From Ancylobacter rudongensis (GTDB lineage: Bacteria; Pseudomonadota; Alphaproteobacteria; Rhizobiales; Xanthobacteraceae): 64,000 bases of DNA. The DNA lies in the NCBI RefSeq assembly GCF_900100155.1, contig NZ_FMTP01000009.1:1-64000 (forward strand). Direction: 5' to 3'. Shown in pieces: positions 8,858-17,981 of this stretch (its first letter is position 1; every line of letters begins with the position of its first letter). The notes beneath the pieces are model-generated. The model did no database searches, was not told the DNA's origin, and saw nothing but the letters and a program-made list of their open reading frames with translations. Made by a program: the position numbers and the translations under genes.

Positions 8858-9670
8858 TCAGTTCTTGCGGATATAGAAGCCGTGCTGGCTTCCGGGCACC
8901 AGCTCCGAGGACAGGCCGAGCACGCTTTCGGCGCCCCCGAGCACGAGATAGCCGTCGCGCGCCATGACATTGGCGATGCGCCCGAGCACGTCTGTCTTCG
9001 TGGCCGCGTCGAAATAGATCAGCACGTTGCGGCAGAACACGATGTCGAACTGGCCGAGATGGCTGAAGGACTGCAGCAGGTTGAGCTTGGAGAAGCGTAC
9101 CATGGAGCGGATGTCGGCGTTGATCCGCCACATCTGCTCCTCCTGGCTGAAGCACTTCAGGAGATAATGCACCGGCAGGCCCCGTTGCACCTCGAACTGG
9201 GTGTAGACGCCCTCCTTGGCCCGCTCGATCACCTCGGCGGACAGGTCGGTGGCGACGATCTCGACCCGCCGGCCGCCGAGAAGCCGCTCATTGTCACGCA
9301 GCAGCATGGCAATGGAATAGGGCTCCTGCCCGGTGGAAGCGGCCGCGCACCAGATGCGCAGCGGCTGGCCGGCCGGGCGGCGGGAGATCAGGTCCGGCAG
9401 GATCAGCGAGGTCAGCTGATCGAAGGGCCGCTTGTCGCGAAAGAACAGCGATTCGTTGGTCGTCATCGCTTCGATCACCGCCTCGGCCAGCGGAGAGGCT
9501 CCCCGCTCGCGCAGCGCGGCAACGAGCTGCGTGACGCCGGGCACCGCCGCCTTCCTCATCACGGGTTCGAGCCGAGTCTCCAGCAGGTAGCGCTTGTCGT
9601 CGGTGAGGGCGAGCCCCGACTTGTCCTTGAGAAAGCGCCGCAGGAACTCGAATTCGGAGGGGGCAATCAT
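8858..9670 (-). CDS. cheR: Chemotaxis protein methyltransferase CheR
   Basis: This 270-aa S-adenosylmethionine-dependent enzyme methylates receptor glutamates during adaptation. An N-terminal helical domain (about 1-75, ending MTTNESLFFRD) precedes the methyltransferase domain. That domain has the SAM-binding block IWCAAASTGQEPYS, the acidic loop IVATDLS and the FDIVFCRNVLIYFD motif. Length is normal and there is no C-terminal TPR extension. It is the last gene of cheA-cheW-cheY-cheB-cheR and overlaps cheB by 4 nt. Confidence 0.97.
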   Translation of the reverse strand: MIAPSEFEFLRRFLKDKSGLALTDDKRYLLETRLEPVMRKAAVPGVTQLVAALRERGASPLAEAVIEAMTTNESLFFRDKRPFDQLTSLILPDLISRRPAGQPLRIWCAAASTGQEPYSIAMLLRDNERLLGGRRVEIVATDLSAEVIERAKEGVYTQFEVQRGLPVHYLLKCFSQEEQMWRINADIRSMVRFSKLNLLQSFSHLGQFDIVFCRNVLIYFDAATKTDVLGRIANVMARDGYLVLGGAESVLGLSSELVPGSQHGFYIRKN

Positions 9671-10848
9671 TCGCGGCCCCCTATCAGCATTCGGCTGACC
9701 CGCGGCCCGATCTCCCCCATGGGAAGTATGCCGGCGCAGGCGCCAATCGCCACGGTGGCGCCCGGCATCCCCCAGACGACGCTTGTTTCCTCGTCCTGGG
9801 CGATCACGCTGCCGCCGTGTTCGGCGATCTTCAGCGCCCCGCGGGCACCATCGCTGCCCATGCCGGTGAGCACCACGGCAAGGGCGGAGGCGCCGTAAAT
9901 GCCCGCGACCGCCTCGAACATCGGGTCGACGGCCGGCTTGCAGAAGTTCACCGGCGGGCCGTCAAGCAGCCGGATCTTGCTGGTGCCGGCGGCGCGGACG
10001 ATGTCCATGTGCAGCCCGCCGGGGGCGACATAGATCTGGCCAGGCACAAGTTCCTCGCCGTCGCGCGCCTCGGCGCAACGCCGGCCGGAGGCGCGGGCGA
10101 TGTGCTCGGCGAGAATGGCGGTGAAGGTCGGCGGCATGTGCTGAACGACCAGCACGGGCACATTGCTGATGGCCGTGCCGATGTCGGTGAACAGCCGGGT
10201 CAATGCCTGCGGGCCGCCAGTGGAGCTGCCGATAGCGAGAAGGCCGGGCGGCATCATCGAATAGGCGCGCAGCTTGCCGCCGGGGCGGGGCGCGGCCGGT
10301 GTCGGCGCCGACACGGGTTGGGTCGACGGCGCTGCGCCTCCACCCGCTGCCGGCACCCCGACGGGCGGCCGGGGCAGCGTGCGACGCCGCACGCGCTGGC
10401 CAAGGCTGCGCGTCTTCGCCAGCAGGTCGGCGCGGAATTCTTCCGCCGCGACCGGGCCGCGAGCGGCATCCGGTTTCGGCAGATAATCGGCCGCCCCGAG
10501 CGTCAGCGCCCGGAGGCTGATCTCTGCACCACGGCGGGTCAGGGCCGAGGCCACCAATACCGCTGTACCGGCCTTGCGCTCAAGGATGAGCGGCAGGGCG
10601 GTGAGGCCGTCCATATCGGGCATTTCGAGGTCGAGGATGACCACGTCGGGCTGCGCGCGCTGGACGTCGTCGGCGGCGCGCCGACCGTTCGGATGGACGG
10701 CGACGACGCTGAACTCGCCGGTTTCGCCAAGCCAGTTGCTGAGGATGCCGCGCATGAACACGGAATCATCGACGATCATCACCTTGATGGGAGGGCCCGC
10801 CGACTGCGGCGTACCGCCCGAGGAGCCCGTGGGGCGTGCGAGGCTCAT
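9667..10848 (-). CDS. cheB: Protein-glutamate methylesterase CheB
   Basis: This 393-aa protein combines a receiver domain (about 22-140, phospho-acceptor Asp73 in ILDLEMPDMDG) with a C-terminal methylesterase. The catalytic serine lies in AIGSSTGGPQAL (Ser209), the histidine in VQHMPP (His237), and the aspartate in LTGMGSDGARG. It demethylates or deamidates receptors when phosphorylated by CheA. The linker (about 150-195) is long and Pro/Arg-rich, so the protein is slightly longer than usual. It overlaps cheY and cheR by 4 nt. Confidence 0.97.
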   Translation of the reverse strand: MSLARPTGSSGGTPQSAGPPIKVMIVDDSVFMRGILSNWLGETGEFSVVAVHPNGRRAADDVQRAQPDVVILDLEMPDMDGLTALPLILERKAGTAVLVASALTRRGAEISLRALTLGAADYLPKPDAARGPVAAEEFRADLLAKTRSLGQRVRRRTLPRPPVGVPAAGGGAAPSTQPVSAPTPAAPRPGGKLRAYSMMPPGLLAIGSSTGGPQALTRLFTDIGTAISNVPVLVVQHMPPTFTAILAEHIARASGRRCAEARDGEELVPGQIYVAPGGLHMDIVRAAGTSKIRLLDGPPVNFCKPAVDPMFEAVAGIYGASALAVVLTGMGSDGARGALKIAEHGGSVIAQDEETSVVWGMPGATVAIGACAGILPMGEIGPRVSRMLIGGRE

Positions 10849-11225
10849 GTGGGCTCTTCCTCCAGCAGGCCGACCTCGACGAGCTTTTCCCGCAGGATGT
10901 CGGCGTCGAACGGCTTCATGATGTATTCGTCGGCGCCGGCCGACAGGGCACTGGCGATATGGGCGGCGTCGTTGTGCGTGCTGCAGAACACCACGCGCGG
11001 CGCGGCGCCGCCGGCTTCGCCGCGCAGCAGTTCCAGGAACTCGAAGCCCGTCACTTCAGGCATGTTCCAGTCGAGCAGGATACCGTCCGGCATGTGCTGC
11101 CGGCACCGATGAAGCGCCACGGCGCCGTTCTCGGCCTCCTCCACCCTGAAGGACCAGGTTTCCAACATGCGGCGCGCCGCCTTGCGCACAACGGTGGAGT
11201 CGTCAACGACAAGAAAGGTCTTCAT
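10845..11225 (-). CDS. cheY: CheY-type response regulator in the che operon
   Basis: This 126-aa stand-alone receiver has all key residues: Asp8/Asp9, phospho-acceptor Asp52 in LLDWNMP, a Ser/Thr in VVFCST, and Lys in YIMKPFD. It lies between cheW and cheB, the position called cheY2 in related rhizobial operons. A second CheY is encoded beside cheZ at 52033-52416. The two may divide motor-switching and phosphate-sink roles, but the sequence alone does not show which does what. Confidence 0.93.
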   Translation of the reverse strand: MKTFLVVDDSTVVRKAARRMLETWSFRVEEAENGAVALHRCRQHMPDGILLDWNMPEVTGFEFLELLRGEAGGAAPRVVFCSTHNDAAHIASALSAGADEYIMKPFDADILREKLVEVGLLEEEPT

Positions 11226-11249
11226 CAGCTTCGTTCCCGGCTGAGTTGG

Positions 11250-11723
11250 TCACGCCGCGCTCCGTGCGCCACCGACGGTGGCGAGAACGCGTTCGACGTC
11301 GAGCACCACGAGAAGCTCTCCCTCCAGGCGGTGGACGCCCTCCGAGAACTGCATCCACTCTTCGTCGAGGTTCGGCGGGTTGCTGTCATAGGTGCTGGGA
11401 TCGAGGAGCAGCACGTCTCCGATCCCATCGATGAGCAGGGCGAAGGCTTCGCCCGTGCGCTCGATGCCGACCGCCATGCGGGCAAGGCTGACATCAGCCA
11501 GGCCGAGCAGGCGGCGCATATCGATCATGGTAACGATCCGACCGCGCAGGTTCAGTACCCCGTCGATCTCGCGCGAGGCGAGCGGTACGGGCGTGATCTG
11601 GTCGGGGACGAAGACCTCGTTGACCGCCGAGATCGGCAATCCGAAAAGCTGTCCACCGATGCGCACGGTGACGTATTGGTGGGCGTCGCTTCGCCTCTCC
11701 ACATTGACAGCGGGCGTGCTCAT
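11250..11723 (-). CDS. cheW: Chemotaxis adaptor CheW
   Basis: This 157-aa single-domain adaptor couples receptors to CheA. CheW signatures are QYVTVRIGGQLFGLPI, the conserved glycine-rich VLNLRGRIVTMIDMR turn, and an ending in EGELLVVLDVERVL. It overlaps the cheA stop by 4 nt, so the two are translationally coupled. A 24-nt gap separates it from cheY. Confidence 0.95.
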   Translation of the reverse strand: MSTPAVNVERRSDAHQYVTVRIGGQLFGLPISAVNEVFVPDQITPVPLASREIDGVLNLRGRIVTMIDMRRLLGLADVSLARMAVGIERTGEAFALLIDGIGDVLLLDPSTYDSNPPNLDEEWMQFSEGVHRLEGELLVVLDVERVLATVGGARSAA

Positions 11724-14407
11724 GCCGCCTTCTCCTTGTCCTCTTGGGCCGCAAATTCGCGCAGCGCGGCGAGAAGGCCGTTGCGGTCGAACTTGGCCAC
11801 ATAGTCGGTGAATCCGGCCAGATGGCCGCGTTCGATGGATTCCGGGTTGCGCCCGGCCGCGATGGCGATGATCGGCAGGTCATGCATGTGCAGTTCGCTG
11901 CGCACGCGTTCGGCGAAGCCGATGCCGTCGATGCCGCGCAGGTCGACCTCGCTGACGACCGCGTCGAAGTGCGTGTCGCCAGAGAGTTTCTCCAGCGCCT
12001 CGCTGGCGGAGTTGCAGGTGGTCACCATGTAGCCATTGCCCTTCAGCACCGGCTCGAGCATGGCGCGATGGAAGGCGTTGTCGTCCACGAGCAGCAACCG
12101 GCCGCTGCGGTCATGAGCGTGCCCGACGGGAATGTCGAAGTTGTCGCCGAAGGCACGCTGCATGAAGTACGCGACGTCGATCACCTCGGTGGCCGTGCCG
12201 TTGATGATCGCCCCGCCCATGATGTCCGCGGAGCCCGAGGACAGCTTGAGCTCGAACTCGGTCTCGACGATATCGACGATCTCGTCGACGAAGAGGCCCA
12301 TGGTCCGCTCTCCTTCCGAGAAGATGAGCAGGGGCTGCTTGCCGGAGGTCTTCCGCTCCACCTCATCGTTGGCGTAGAGGATCGGGATGAGCGTGCCGCG
12401 ATACTGCGCCACGCAACGGTCCGACAGGCTCTCCACTTCCCCGGCGTCGAGTTCCTCGAGACGGGTGACGAGGGCGAGCGGTACCGCCTTGATGCCCTGC
12501 GCGCCGGCCCGGCAGAGCACGAGCGACATCTTGTTGGAATCGGCCTCGGCGCCCGCGTGCGCCTCGTTCTTGCTGGTGCCCCCCGTTTTGTCGGACCGGG
12601 TGGCCGCGATCTGGGACAGGCCGTTGGGATCGATGATCATGATGACACGCCCGTCGCCGAGGATGGTGCTGCCCGACACCAGGGAGATGCCGCGCAGCAC
12701 TGAGGCGAGCGGCTTCACCACGATTTCCTCGGTATGCGAGACGCTGTCGACCACGACGCCGAAGCGCTGGCTGCCGACCTGCATGACCACGATCAGCTCG
12801 CCCTCGGGCCGTTCACCCCAGTGGCAGGACAGGCCCATCACCGCGCCGAGATCGATGATCGGCAGCAACCGATCGCGCAGGCGCAGCACATGGGATTGCT
12901 TGATGAAGCTCAGCGAATGCTCGCTGTCGCTGCGCACCCGCACCAGTTCCACCACGGAGGTCTGCGGCAGGGCGAAGCGCTCGCCGGTGGTCTCGACAAT
13001 CAGCGCCGGGACGATGGCGAGGGTGAGCGGAATCTTGATGGTGAAGGTCGAGCCCTCGCCACGCTTCGAGCGCACGTCGACCGTGCCGCCGATCGCCTCG
13101 ATATTGCAGCGCACCACATCCATGCCGACACCACGGCCGGACACGCTCGTGACCTGCTGCGCGGTGGAGAAGCCGGCATGGAAGATGAAGCGATAGAGCT
13201 GCGCGTCGGCCATGCGCGCGGCATCGGCTTCCGAGCACAGGCCGTTTTCGATCGCCTTGGCGCGGATGCGGGCGATATCGAGCCCGCGCCCGTCATCGGA
13301 GATCTCGATGATGACATGGCCGCCTTCATGGTAGGCGGACAGGCGGATGGTGCCCTTTTCCGGCTTGCCGGCCAATCGGCGCATCCCGGGCGTCTCCAGC
13401 CCGTGGTCGGCCGAATTGCGCACCATGTGGGTGAGCGGGTCCTTGATCTGGTCGAGCAACTGGCGGTCGAGTTCGGTCTCGGCGCCGTGCTGTTCCAGCT
13501 CGATATGCTTGCCGAGCTCCTGGGCGAGATCGCGCACGATGCGGGGCAGCTTCTGCCACGCATTGCCGATCGGCTGCATGCGGGTGCGCATCACCGCTTC
13601 CTGCAGCTCGCCGGTGACGGTGGAAAGCCGCTGCAGCGGGCTCTTGTAGTCGCTGTCCTCGTTGCGGCGGCTGATCTCCATCAGCTGGTTGCGGGTCAGC
13701 ACCAGTTCGGAAACCATCGTCATCAGATGCTCGAGCACCGAGACGCTGACGCGGATGGTCTGCGCCGCAGCGGCCGCTGCCGGGTCGGCCGCTGCGGCCG
13801 GGGCGTGCTCGGCCTCGGGCGCGGTGGCCACCAGCTGCGGCACGGGCGCCAGGGCAGGCGCGGGCGTCGGCGCCGACGCCTTCGGCCGGGCCTCCACCGC
13901 CGTCTCGCGGAACATGCGCTCCAGCTCGTCGAGCGGCACCTCGCCCGGCAGCAGTTCGCGCTCAAGCGAGACCACGACGGCCGGCTCGGCTTTCGCCGGC
14001 GGGGCCGGTGGCGGGGTCGGCGCAGCCGGCTCCTGGGCGGCTTCCGCTTCCAGGGCCGAGATCAGGTCTTCATCCGCGCCGGGAGGCTCCACGCCGTCGC
14101 TGCGCTCGATTTCGGCCAGGATGAGCTTGATCCGGTCGATGGTCCGCAGGATCAGATCCACCGCACCCGACTTTACCGGGCGACCGTTGCGGAACTCGTC
14201 CATCAGCGTCTCGGCGGCGTGCGCGAGGCGCGCCAGCCGGGTCAGGCCGATAAAGCCGCAGGTGCCCTTGATGGTGTGCACGAGGCGGAAAATGCTGTTG
14301 AGGATGTCCCGGTTGTTCGGGTCGGTTTCGAGCTTCAGAAGTTCGCCGTCGGCGACATCGAGGCTTTCGCCGGTTTCGGTCAGGAATTCGCGGAGCAGGT
14401 CGTCCAT
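11720..14407 (-). CDS. cheA: Chemotaxis histidine kinase CheA with C-terminal receiver domain
   Basis: This 895-aa core kinase of the chemosensory array has, in order: Hpt (about 1-105, phosphorylated His44 in LVHTIKGTCG), an Ala/Pro-rich linker, the dimerisation helices, an HATPase domain with N/G boxes (MVRNSADHGLE, DDGRGLD, GRGVGMDVV), a CheW-like domain, a second CheW-like regulatory block, and a receiver (about 769-895). The receiver keeps Asp775/Asp776 and Lys872 but has Glu820 where the phospho-acceptor Asp should be and Ala850 in place of the switch Thr/Ser. I chose the ATG giving MDDLLREFL, the usual CheA N-terminus, over an upstream start. The gene heads the che operon after the chemoreceptor. 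Confidence 0.96.
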   Translation of the reverse strand: MDDLLREFLTETGESLDVADGELLKLETDPNNRDILNSIFRLVHTIKGTCGFIGLTRLARLAHAAETLMDEFRNGRPVKSGAVDLILRTIDRIKLILAEIERSDGVEPPGADEDLISALEAEAAQEPAAPTPPPAPPAKAEPAVVVSLERELLPGEVPLDELERMFRETAVEARPKASAPTPAPALAPVPQLVATAPEAEHAPAAAADPAAAAAAQTIRVSVSVLEHLMTMVSELVLTRNQLMEISRRNEDSDYKSPLQRLSTVTGELQEAVMRTRMQPIGNAWQKLPRIVRDLAQELGKHIELEQHGAETELDRQLLDQIKDPLTHMVRNSADHGLETPGMRRLAGKPEKGTIRLSAYHEGGHVIIEISDDGRGLDIARIRAKAIENGLCSEADAARMADAQLYRFIFHAGFSTAQQVTSVSGRGVGMDVVRCNIEAIGGTVDVRSKRGEGSTFTIKIPLTLAIVPALIVETTGERFALPQTSVVELVRVRSDSEHSLSFIKQSHVLRLRDRLLPIIDLGAVMGLSCHWGERPEGELIVVMQVGSQRFGVVVDSVSHTEEIVVKPLASVLRGISLVSGSTILGDGRVIMIIDPNGLSQIAATRSDKTGGTSKNEAHAGAEADSNKMSLVLCRAGAQGIKAVPLALVTRLEELDAGEVESLSDRCVAQYRGTLIPILYANDEVERKTSGKQPLLIFSEGERTMGLFVDEIVDIVETEFELKLSSGSADIMGGAIINGTATEVIDVAYFMQRAFGDNFDIPVGHAHDRSGRLLLVDDNAFHRAMLEPVLKGNGYMVTTCNSASEALEKLSGDTHFDAVVSEVDLRGIDGIGFAERVRSELHMHDLPIIAIAAGRNPESIERGHLAGFTDYVAKFDRNGLLAALREFAAQEDKEKAA

Positions 14408-14466
14408 GACACTCACTGGATTCGGGTGATCTGGAGAGGCCGGCGCCCTGAGGCGCCGGCCAGGGC

Positions 14467-16140
14467 TCAAGCGGCGCGGATGCGTTCGATGAAGGTGTCG
14501 AACTGCGTACGCAACCGGGTCGCCTGCGACGACAGATCTGCGGCGGAGCGCACGATCTCGGCCGAGACCCGCCCAGTGTCGGCGGCTGCGACGCTGACCG
14601 TGGAAATGCTGGAGGAAACCTCCTGCGTGCCCTGGGCCGCCTGGTGGACGTTCTGCGCGATCTCGCCGGTCGCCGCGCCCTGCTCGTCGATGGAGGTGGC
14701 GATGGCGCTGGAGATTTCGTCGATGCGGCGAATGGTGCCAGAGATGTTTTCGATCGCCCGCACCACGTCGTTGGTGGCGCCCTGGACGGCGGCGATCTGC
14801 GAGGAAATCTCGTCGGTCGCCTTCGAAGTCTGCTCGGCGAGGGTCTTCACTTCCATCGCGACGACGGCGAAGCCACGCCCCGCATCGCCCGCCCGCGCCG
14901 CCTCGATGGTGGCGTTGAGGGCCAGCAGGTTGGTCTGCGAGGCAATGTCGGTGATGAGGTTCACCACCTGCCCGATGCGCTGGGCGCTGGTGGCGAGACC
15001 GCGCACCACATCGGCGGTGCCGGTGGCCTGTTCGGTGGCCTCGCCGGCGATCTTCGCGGCGGTGGACACCTGGTGGCCGATCTCGCGCACCGAGGCGGCG
15101 AGTTCTTCTGCGGCGGAAGCGGCGATCTGCACATTGCCGGTCGCCTGCTCGGCCGCCGCGGCGACGACGGTCGACTGGCGGCTGGTCTCATCGGCCGACG
15201 AGCTCATGCTGGAGGCCGAATGCTCCAGCTGGGTGACGGCGGCGGCAACCGAGCGGACGACGCCGGAAATCTCGCTGTCGAAGCGATCGGCGAGATCGCG
15301 CATGGCGACCCGCTTTTCAACTTCGACCCGCTCGGCATTGCTGGCCTGCTCGGCGCGCAGGCGCTCGGCGTCGCGCAGCGTGCCGAGAAGTTCGCCGGTG
15401 GAGCGCCAGAGCTCGCCGATCTCGTCATTGCCGGCGTTAGTTTCGATCTCGACGTCGAGATTGCCGTCGGCGACCGCCTTCACGGTCTCGATCACCCGGC
15501 GGATGGGGCGGCTCAGCGTCACGACGCCGATATAGAGGCCGGTGCCGATGCCGATCAGAAGGCCGATCGCGGTGGTCATGGCGATGATGATCTCGGACCA
15601 GACCTTAACCGTGTTGAACTCCTCGCGGACCGGTTCGGTCAGGCCGCGCAGCCGCTCGACATGCTCGTTGAGCGACGCCTGCAGCGCCTTGCGATTGGCG
15701 CGGTTGGCCTCGTTGTTGCCCTGCACATTGGCCGCCTGCGGGCCTTCCTGGGTGGCGAGGCGAGCTGTCTCGGTACGGAAGGTGACGAACTCGGCAACAT
15801 CCTTGGCGACCGGACCGAAGCTGGAACGGACCGTCTCGTCCTGGCTCGCTTCGACGTCCTGGGCGGTTTCCTGCAGCTTATCGAGGGTGCGCTTGATGCC
15901 AGCGACGAAGGGCTTGGCGGCGTCGGTGTCCGCCGACATGTAGACGCCGCGCGCGTCCATCACCACGGCGCTGACGAGACCGTTGATGCGTTCGGCCAGG
16001 AAGGCCTGGTGGTTCAACTGGTCGAGCTGATTGGAAAGGCGGGCCTCGTAATTGAGCGTGTAGATCGAGATGCCGCCGACGAGCGCGGTCGTCAGACCGA
16101 GCGTGGCGATGATGGTGTAGATTTTGCCGGTGATCTTCAT
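14467..16140 (-). CDS. Methyl-accepting chemotaxis protein, membrane-bound
   Basis: The start at 16140 follows GGAAA and gives a classical N-terminus. The 557-aa product has TM1 (about 7-29), a four-helix-type periplasmic domain, TM2 (about 183-207), HAMP (about 208-262) and a cytoplasmic signalling domain. The hairpin tip [20 protein letters not shown] is highly conserved. No C-terminal CheR-binding pentapeptide is present; the protein ends FIERIRAA. Its ligand cannot be told from sequence. It sits directly upstream of cheA, 59 nt away. Confidence 0.95.
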   Translation of the reverse strand: MKITGKIYTIIATLGLTTALVGGISIYTLNYEARLSNQLDQLNHQAFLAERINGLVSAVVMDARGVYMSADTDAAKPFVAGIKRTLDKLQETAQDVEASQDETVRSSFGPVAKDVAEFVTFRTETARLATQEGPQAANVQGNNEANRANRKALQASLNEHVERLRGLTEPVREEFNTVKVWSEIIIAMTTAIGLLIGIGTGLYIGVVTLSRPIRRVIETVKAVADGNLDVEIETNAGNDEIGELWRSTGELLGTLRDAERLRAEQASNAERVEVEKRVAMRDLADRFDSEISGVVRSVAAAVTQLEHSASSMSSSADETSRQSTVVAAAAEQATGNVQIAASAAEELAASVREIGHQVSTAAKIAGEATEQATGTADVVRGLATSAQRIGQVVNLITDIASQTNLLALNATIEAARAGDAGRGFAVVAMEVKTLAEQTSKATDEISSQIAAVQGATNDVVRAIENISGTIRRIDEISSAIATSIDEQGAATGEIAQNVHQAAQGTQEVSSSISTVSVAAADTGRVSAEIVRSAADLSSQATRLRTQFDTFIERIRAA

Positions 16141-16162
16141 GAGGACATTTCCGGATTGAGGC

Positions 16163-16681
16163 TCAATGGGTTGCTTTTTCGCCTGAGGCGGCGGGTGTCT
16201 TCTTCGGCGCGGCGCCGGAACGATCGACAAGTGCGCGTATTTCGGACTTGTCGATGTAATTGATGCCGTCGACGAGTATTTCGTTGATAACCTCGCCGTT
16301 CAGCTTTTCATTTACCTTTGTCCGGATGTTGCTCAGCATTTCGGCCAGGTTGTACTTGGACAATTTACCGAATTCGACACGGCCGTCCGTGTATATTTCG
16401 TGGAACGCAGCGTTGGTGACGAAGATCTGCGGCTCTATCGGCAGCTTGCGCAGCGTTTCAGCGTCGGCGGTGAAGACCAGCTTGGCGATCACGTAGCCTC
16501 GCACCGAGCCGTCGATGATCATCGGCACGTTGATCGGTTCAAGCCGGCGGTATTCGAGCCCTGCGAGATAGGGTTGCTCGTCCTTGCCGCCGGAGGAGCC
16601 GGCCATCCAGTAGGCGCCGCCATAGCTTGCCAGCAGCGTGACCAGGCAGACCCAAAGGCCGATGAACAGCAGGCGCATCAT
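16163..16681 (-). CDS. Membrane-anchored unknown flagellar-cluster protein
   Basis: I do not recognise this 172-aa protein. One N-terminal membrane helix (about 4-26) is followed by a mixed alpha/beta domain that would be periplasmic. The domain contains [29 protein letters not shown] and a C-terminal Lys/Pro/Ala-rich tail. The ATG overlaps the stop of the FlgN-like gene (ATGA), so expression is coupled. Topology resembles FliL (single anchor, periplasmic domain), but a clear FliL is encoded at 39601-40113. A motor- or basal-body-associated role is an inference from location only. Confidence 0.8.
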   Translation of the reverse strand: MMRLLFIGLWVCLVTLLASYGGAYWMAGSSGGKDEQPYLAGLEYRRLEPINVPMIIDGSVRGYVIAKLVFTADAETLRKLPIEPQIFVTNAAFHEIYTDGRVEFGKLSKYNLAEMLSNIRTKVNEKLNGEVINEILVDGINYIDKSEIRALVDRSGAAPKKTPAASGEKATH

Positions 16682-17043
16682 CGCGAGGCGTGCCTCGTGA
16701 CCTGCGCGAACGAGTAGGTCCCGTCCGAGTCGGCCTCGCCCATCTCGCGGCCGAGAATGGCGGCGATTTCCTGCGCGGCGGAAAGGTGGATGCTCAGCAT
16801 GTCCTGATTTTCCAGGAGCTTGCCGCGCAGGCTGGCCAGCCGCGCGGGCAGCGCGCCGTCCAGCGCCTCGGGCAGGGAGCGGATGGCGCGCGTCAGTTCC
16901 AGCAGGCTGCGGCTCTTGCGCCGGTTGATCTCCTCGAAATCGAGCGGCCGGCGCTGGCTGAGCGCGGCCGTTTCTTCCTCGACAGCCTCTTCGAGCCGGT
17001 CGAGCAGGCCATGCAGCGTCACCAGGGCGGGATTGGCGCTCAT
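16678..17043 (-). CDS. FlgN-like flagellar export chaperone
   Basis: This 121-aa, almost wholly helical protein has the size and pattern of FlgN-type chaperones for hook-associated proteins. An N-terminal amphipathic helix (LLDRLEEAVEEETAAL) precedes INRRKSRSLLELTRAIR, then LLENQDMLSIHLSAAQEI, ending with a DGTYS motif seen in alphaproteobacterial members of this family. It overlaps the flgJ-like gene by 4 nt. Assignment as FlgN rests on fold-like features and context. Confidence 0.6.
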   Translation of the reverse strand: MSANPALVTLHGLLDRLEEAVEEETAALSQRRPLDFEEINRRKSRSLLELTRAIRSLPEALDGALPARLASLRGKLLENQDMLSIHLSAAQEIAAILGREMGEADSDGTYSFAQVTRHASR

Positions 17044-17549
17044 GCTGCGTCCTGCCCGCTCCGTACCGAGGCAAGGTGCTGCGCAAGGCCGACGCCGCCC
17101 GATTTGGCGACCTCGTCGGCGATGCGCTCGGCGAGCATCGAGCGCCAGACCTGCCCGGCGGTGCCGGCGCCGAACAGGGTTGCGCTGGATTTGGGCAGAA
17201 GCTGCTCGACAAAGCCGCTCAGCACCATCGCCTCGAAGCGCTGATAGGGGGAGGGCGTGCCGGCCGGCTCGCGCGAGGACAGCGCGGTGGCGTTGGACAG
17301 CGTTCGCGCCGAGAACGTGCCGAGCGGGCTTCCCCCTTCGCCCAGGGCGACGGGGGCGGCGTTCTCGTCGGCGAGGGCGTCGTCGAAGCGCGGCCCTTCG
17401 ACCGCTGCGCTGCCCGACGCGGCGCTGGCCGTGGCAGACGCGACCTGCCGCAGCCGCGCGGCCATGGCCTGGGCCTTCTGCGGATCGGCGGCCTTCACCA
17501 CGTCGAGAAGGATGTCGGACGGAGGTTGGATGCTCATCGGCTGCACCAT
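17040..17549 (-). CDS. flgJ: FlgJ-type rod-binding protein
   Basis: This 169-aa protein matches the N-terminal rod-binding half of FlgJ. The C-terminal block FEAMVLSGFVEQLLPKSSA...LFGAGTAGQVWRSMLAERIADEVAKSGGVGLA is the family core. It lacks the muramidase domain of enterobacterial FlgJ; a separate lytic transglycosylase is encoded at 50319-50927 and could supply that activity. The start is uncertain: ATG at 17549 or 17537, neither with a good ribosome binding site. FlgJ helps cap the growing rod in the periplasm. Confidence 0.8.
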   Translation of the reverse strand: MVQPMSIQPPSDILLDVVKAADPQKAQAMAARLRQVASATASAASGSAAVEGPRFDDALADENAAPVALGEGGSPLGTFSARTLSNATALSSREPAGTPSPYQRFEAMVLSGFVEQLLPKSSATLFGAGTAGQVWRSMLAERIADEVAKSGGVGLAQHLASVRSGQDAA

Positions 17550-17576
17550 TTCATTTGACCGGTGCAGCCTCGCAGA

Positions 17577-17978
17577 TCAGGCTGGCGGGAAGCTTGCGCC
17601 CCCCCGGGCGATGAACGCCTCCAGCGCTTCGTCGAGGCTGGCCCGCTCCTCGGCGGCTTGAGCGTTCTCCTTGGCCTTGCCGGTCATGCGTTCGGCCCGC
17701 TTCAGCCGCATGGCGGCTTCCAGCGCCACGGCCCGTTGCACCGCCGCCTCATGCTGCAGGCGGCCGATCTGCACATCGAGCGCGCGCAGGCGCGGCGCCG
17801 CGAGGGCGATGACGAAGGGCGCGATGGCTTCGTTGTTCAGGACCGCCATGATGTCCCGCCGCTCCCGCTCGACCTCGGCCTGCGCCCGTTCGAGCCGGGC
17901 GAGCGCGCTCTCGGCACGCTGGTGCATCTGTCCCTGCACGGCCTCGATCCGGCGTGCCTTGCGCAGAGGGGCAATCAT
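17577..17978 (-). CDS. Coiled-coil protein after fliR, FliJ-like candidate
   Basis: This 133-aa protein is predicted to be almost entirely alpha-helical. It is charged, with heptad-like Ala/Glu/Arg patterns across about residues 15-120 and no membrane helix. Its start lies 3 nt downstream of the fliR stop. Size, helicity and location within export genes recall FliJ/YscO-type stalk proteins, and no other fliJ is visible next to fliI in this window. Sequence identity to FliJ is not evident to me, so this is a hypothesis only. Confidence 0.55.
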   Translation of the reverse strand: MIAPLRKARRIEAVQGQMHQRAESALARLERAQAEVERERRDIMAVLNNEAIAPFVIALAAPRLRALDVQIGRLQHEAAVQRAVALEAAMRLKRAERMTGKAKENAQAAEERASLDEALEAFIARGGASFPPA

Positions 17979-17981
17979 CGC

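Noticed and set aside
12734-15535. 933-codon plus-strand frame opposite cheA and the chemoreceptor
   Set aside because: It spans two real genes and their gap on the other strand. Composition is shadow-like and there is no ribosome binding site.
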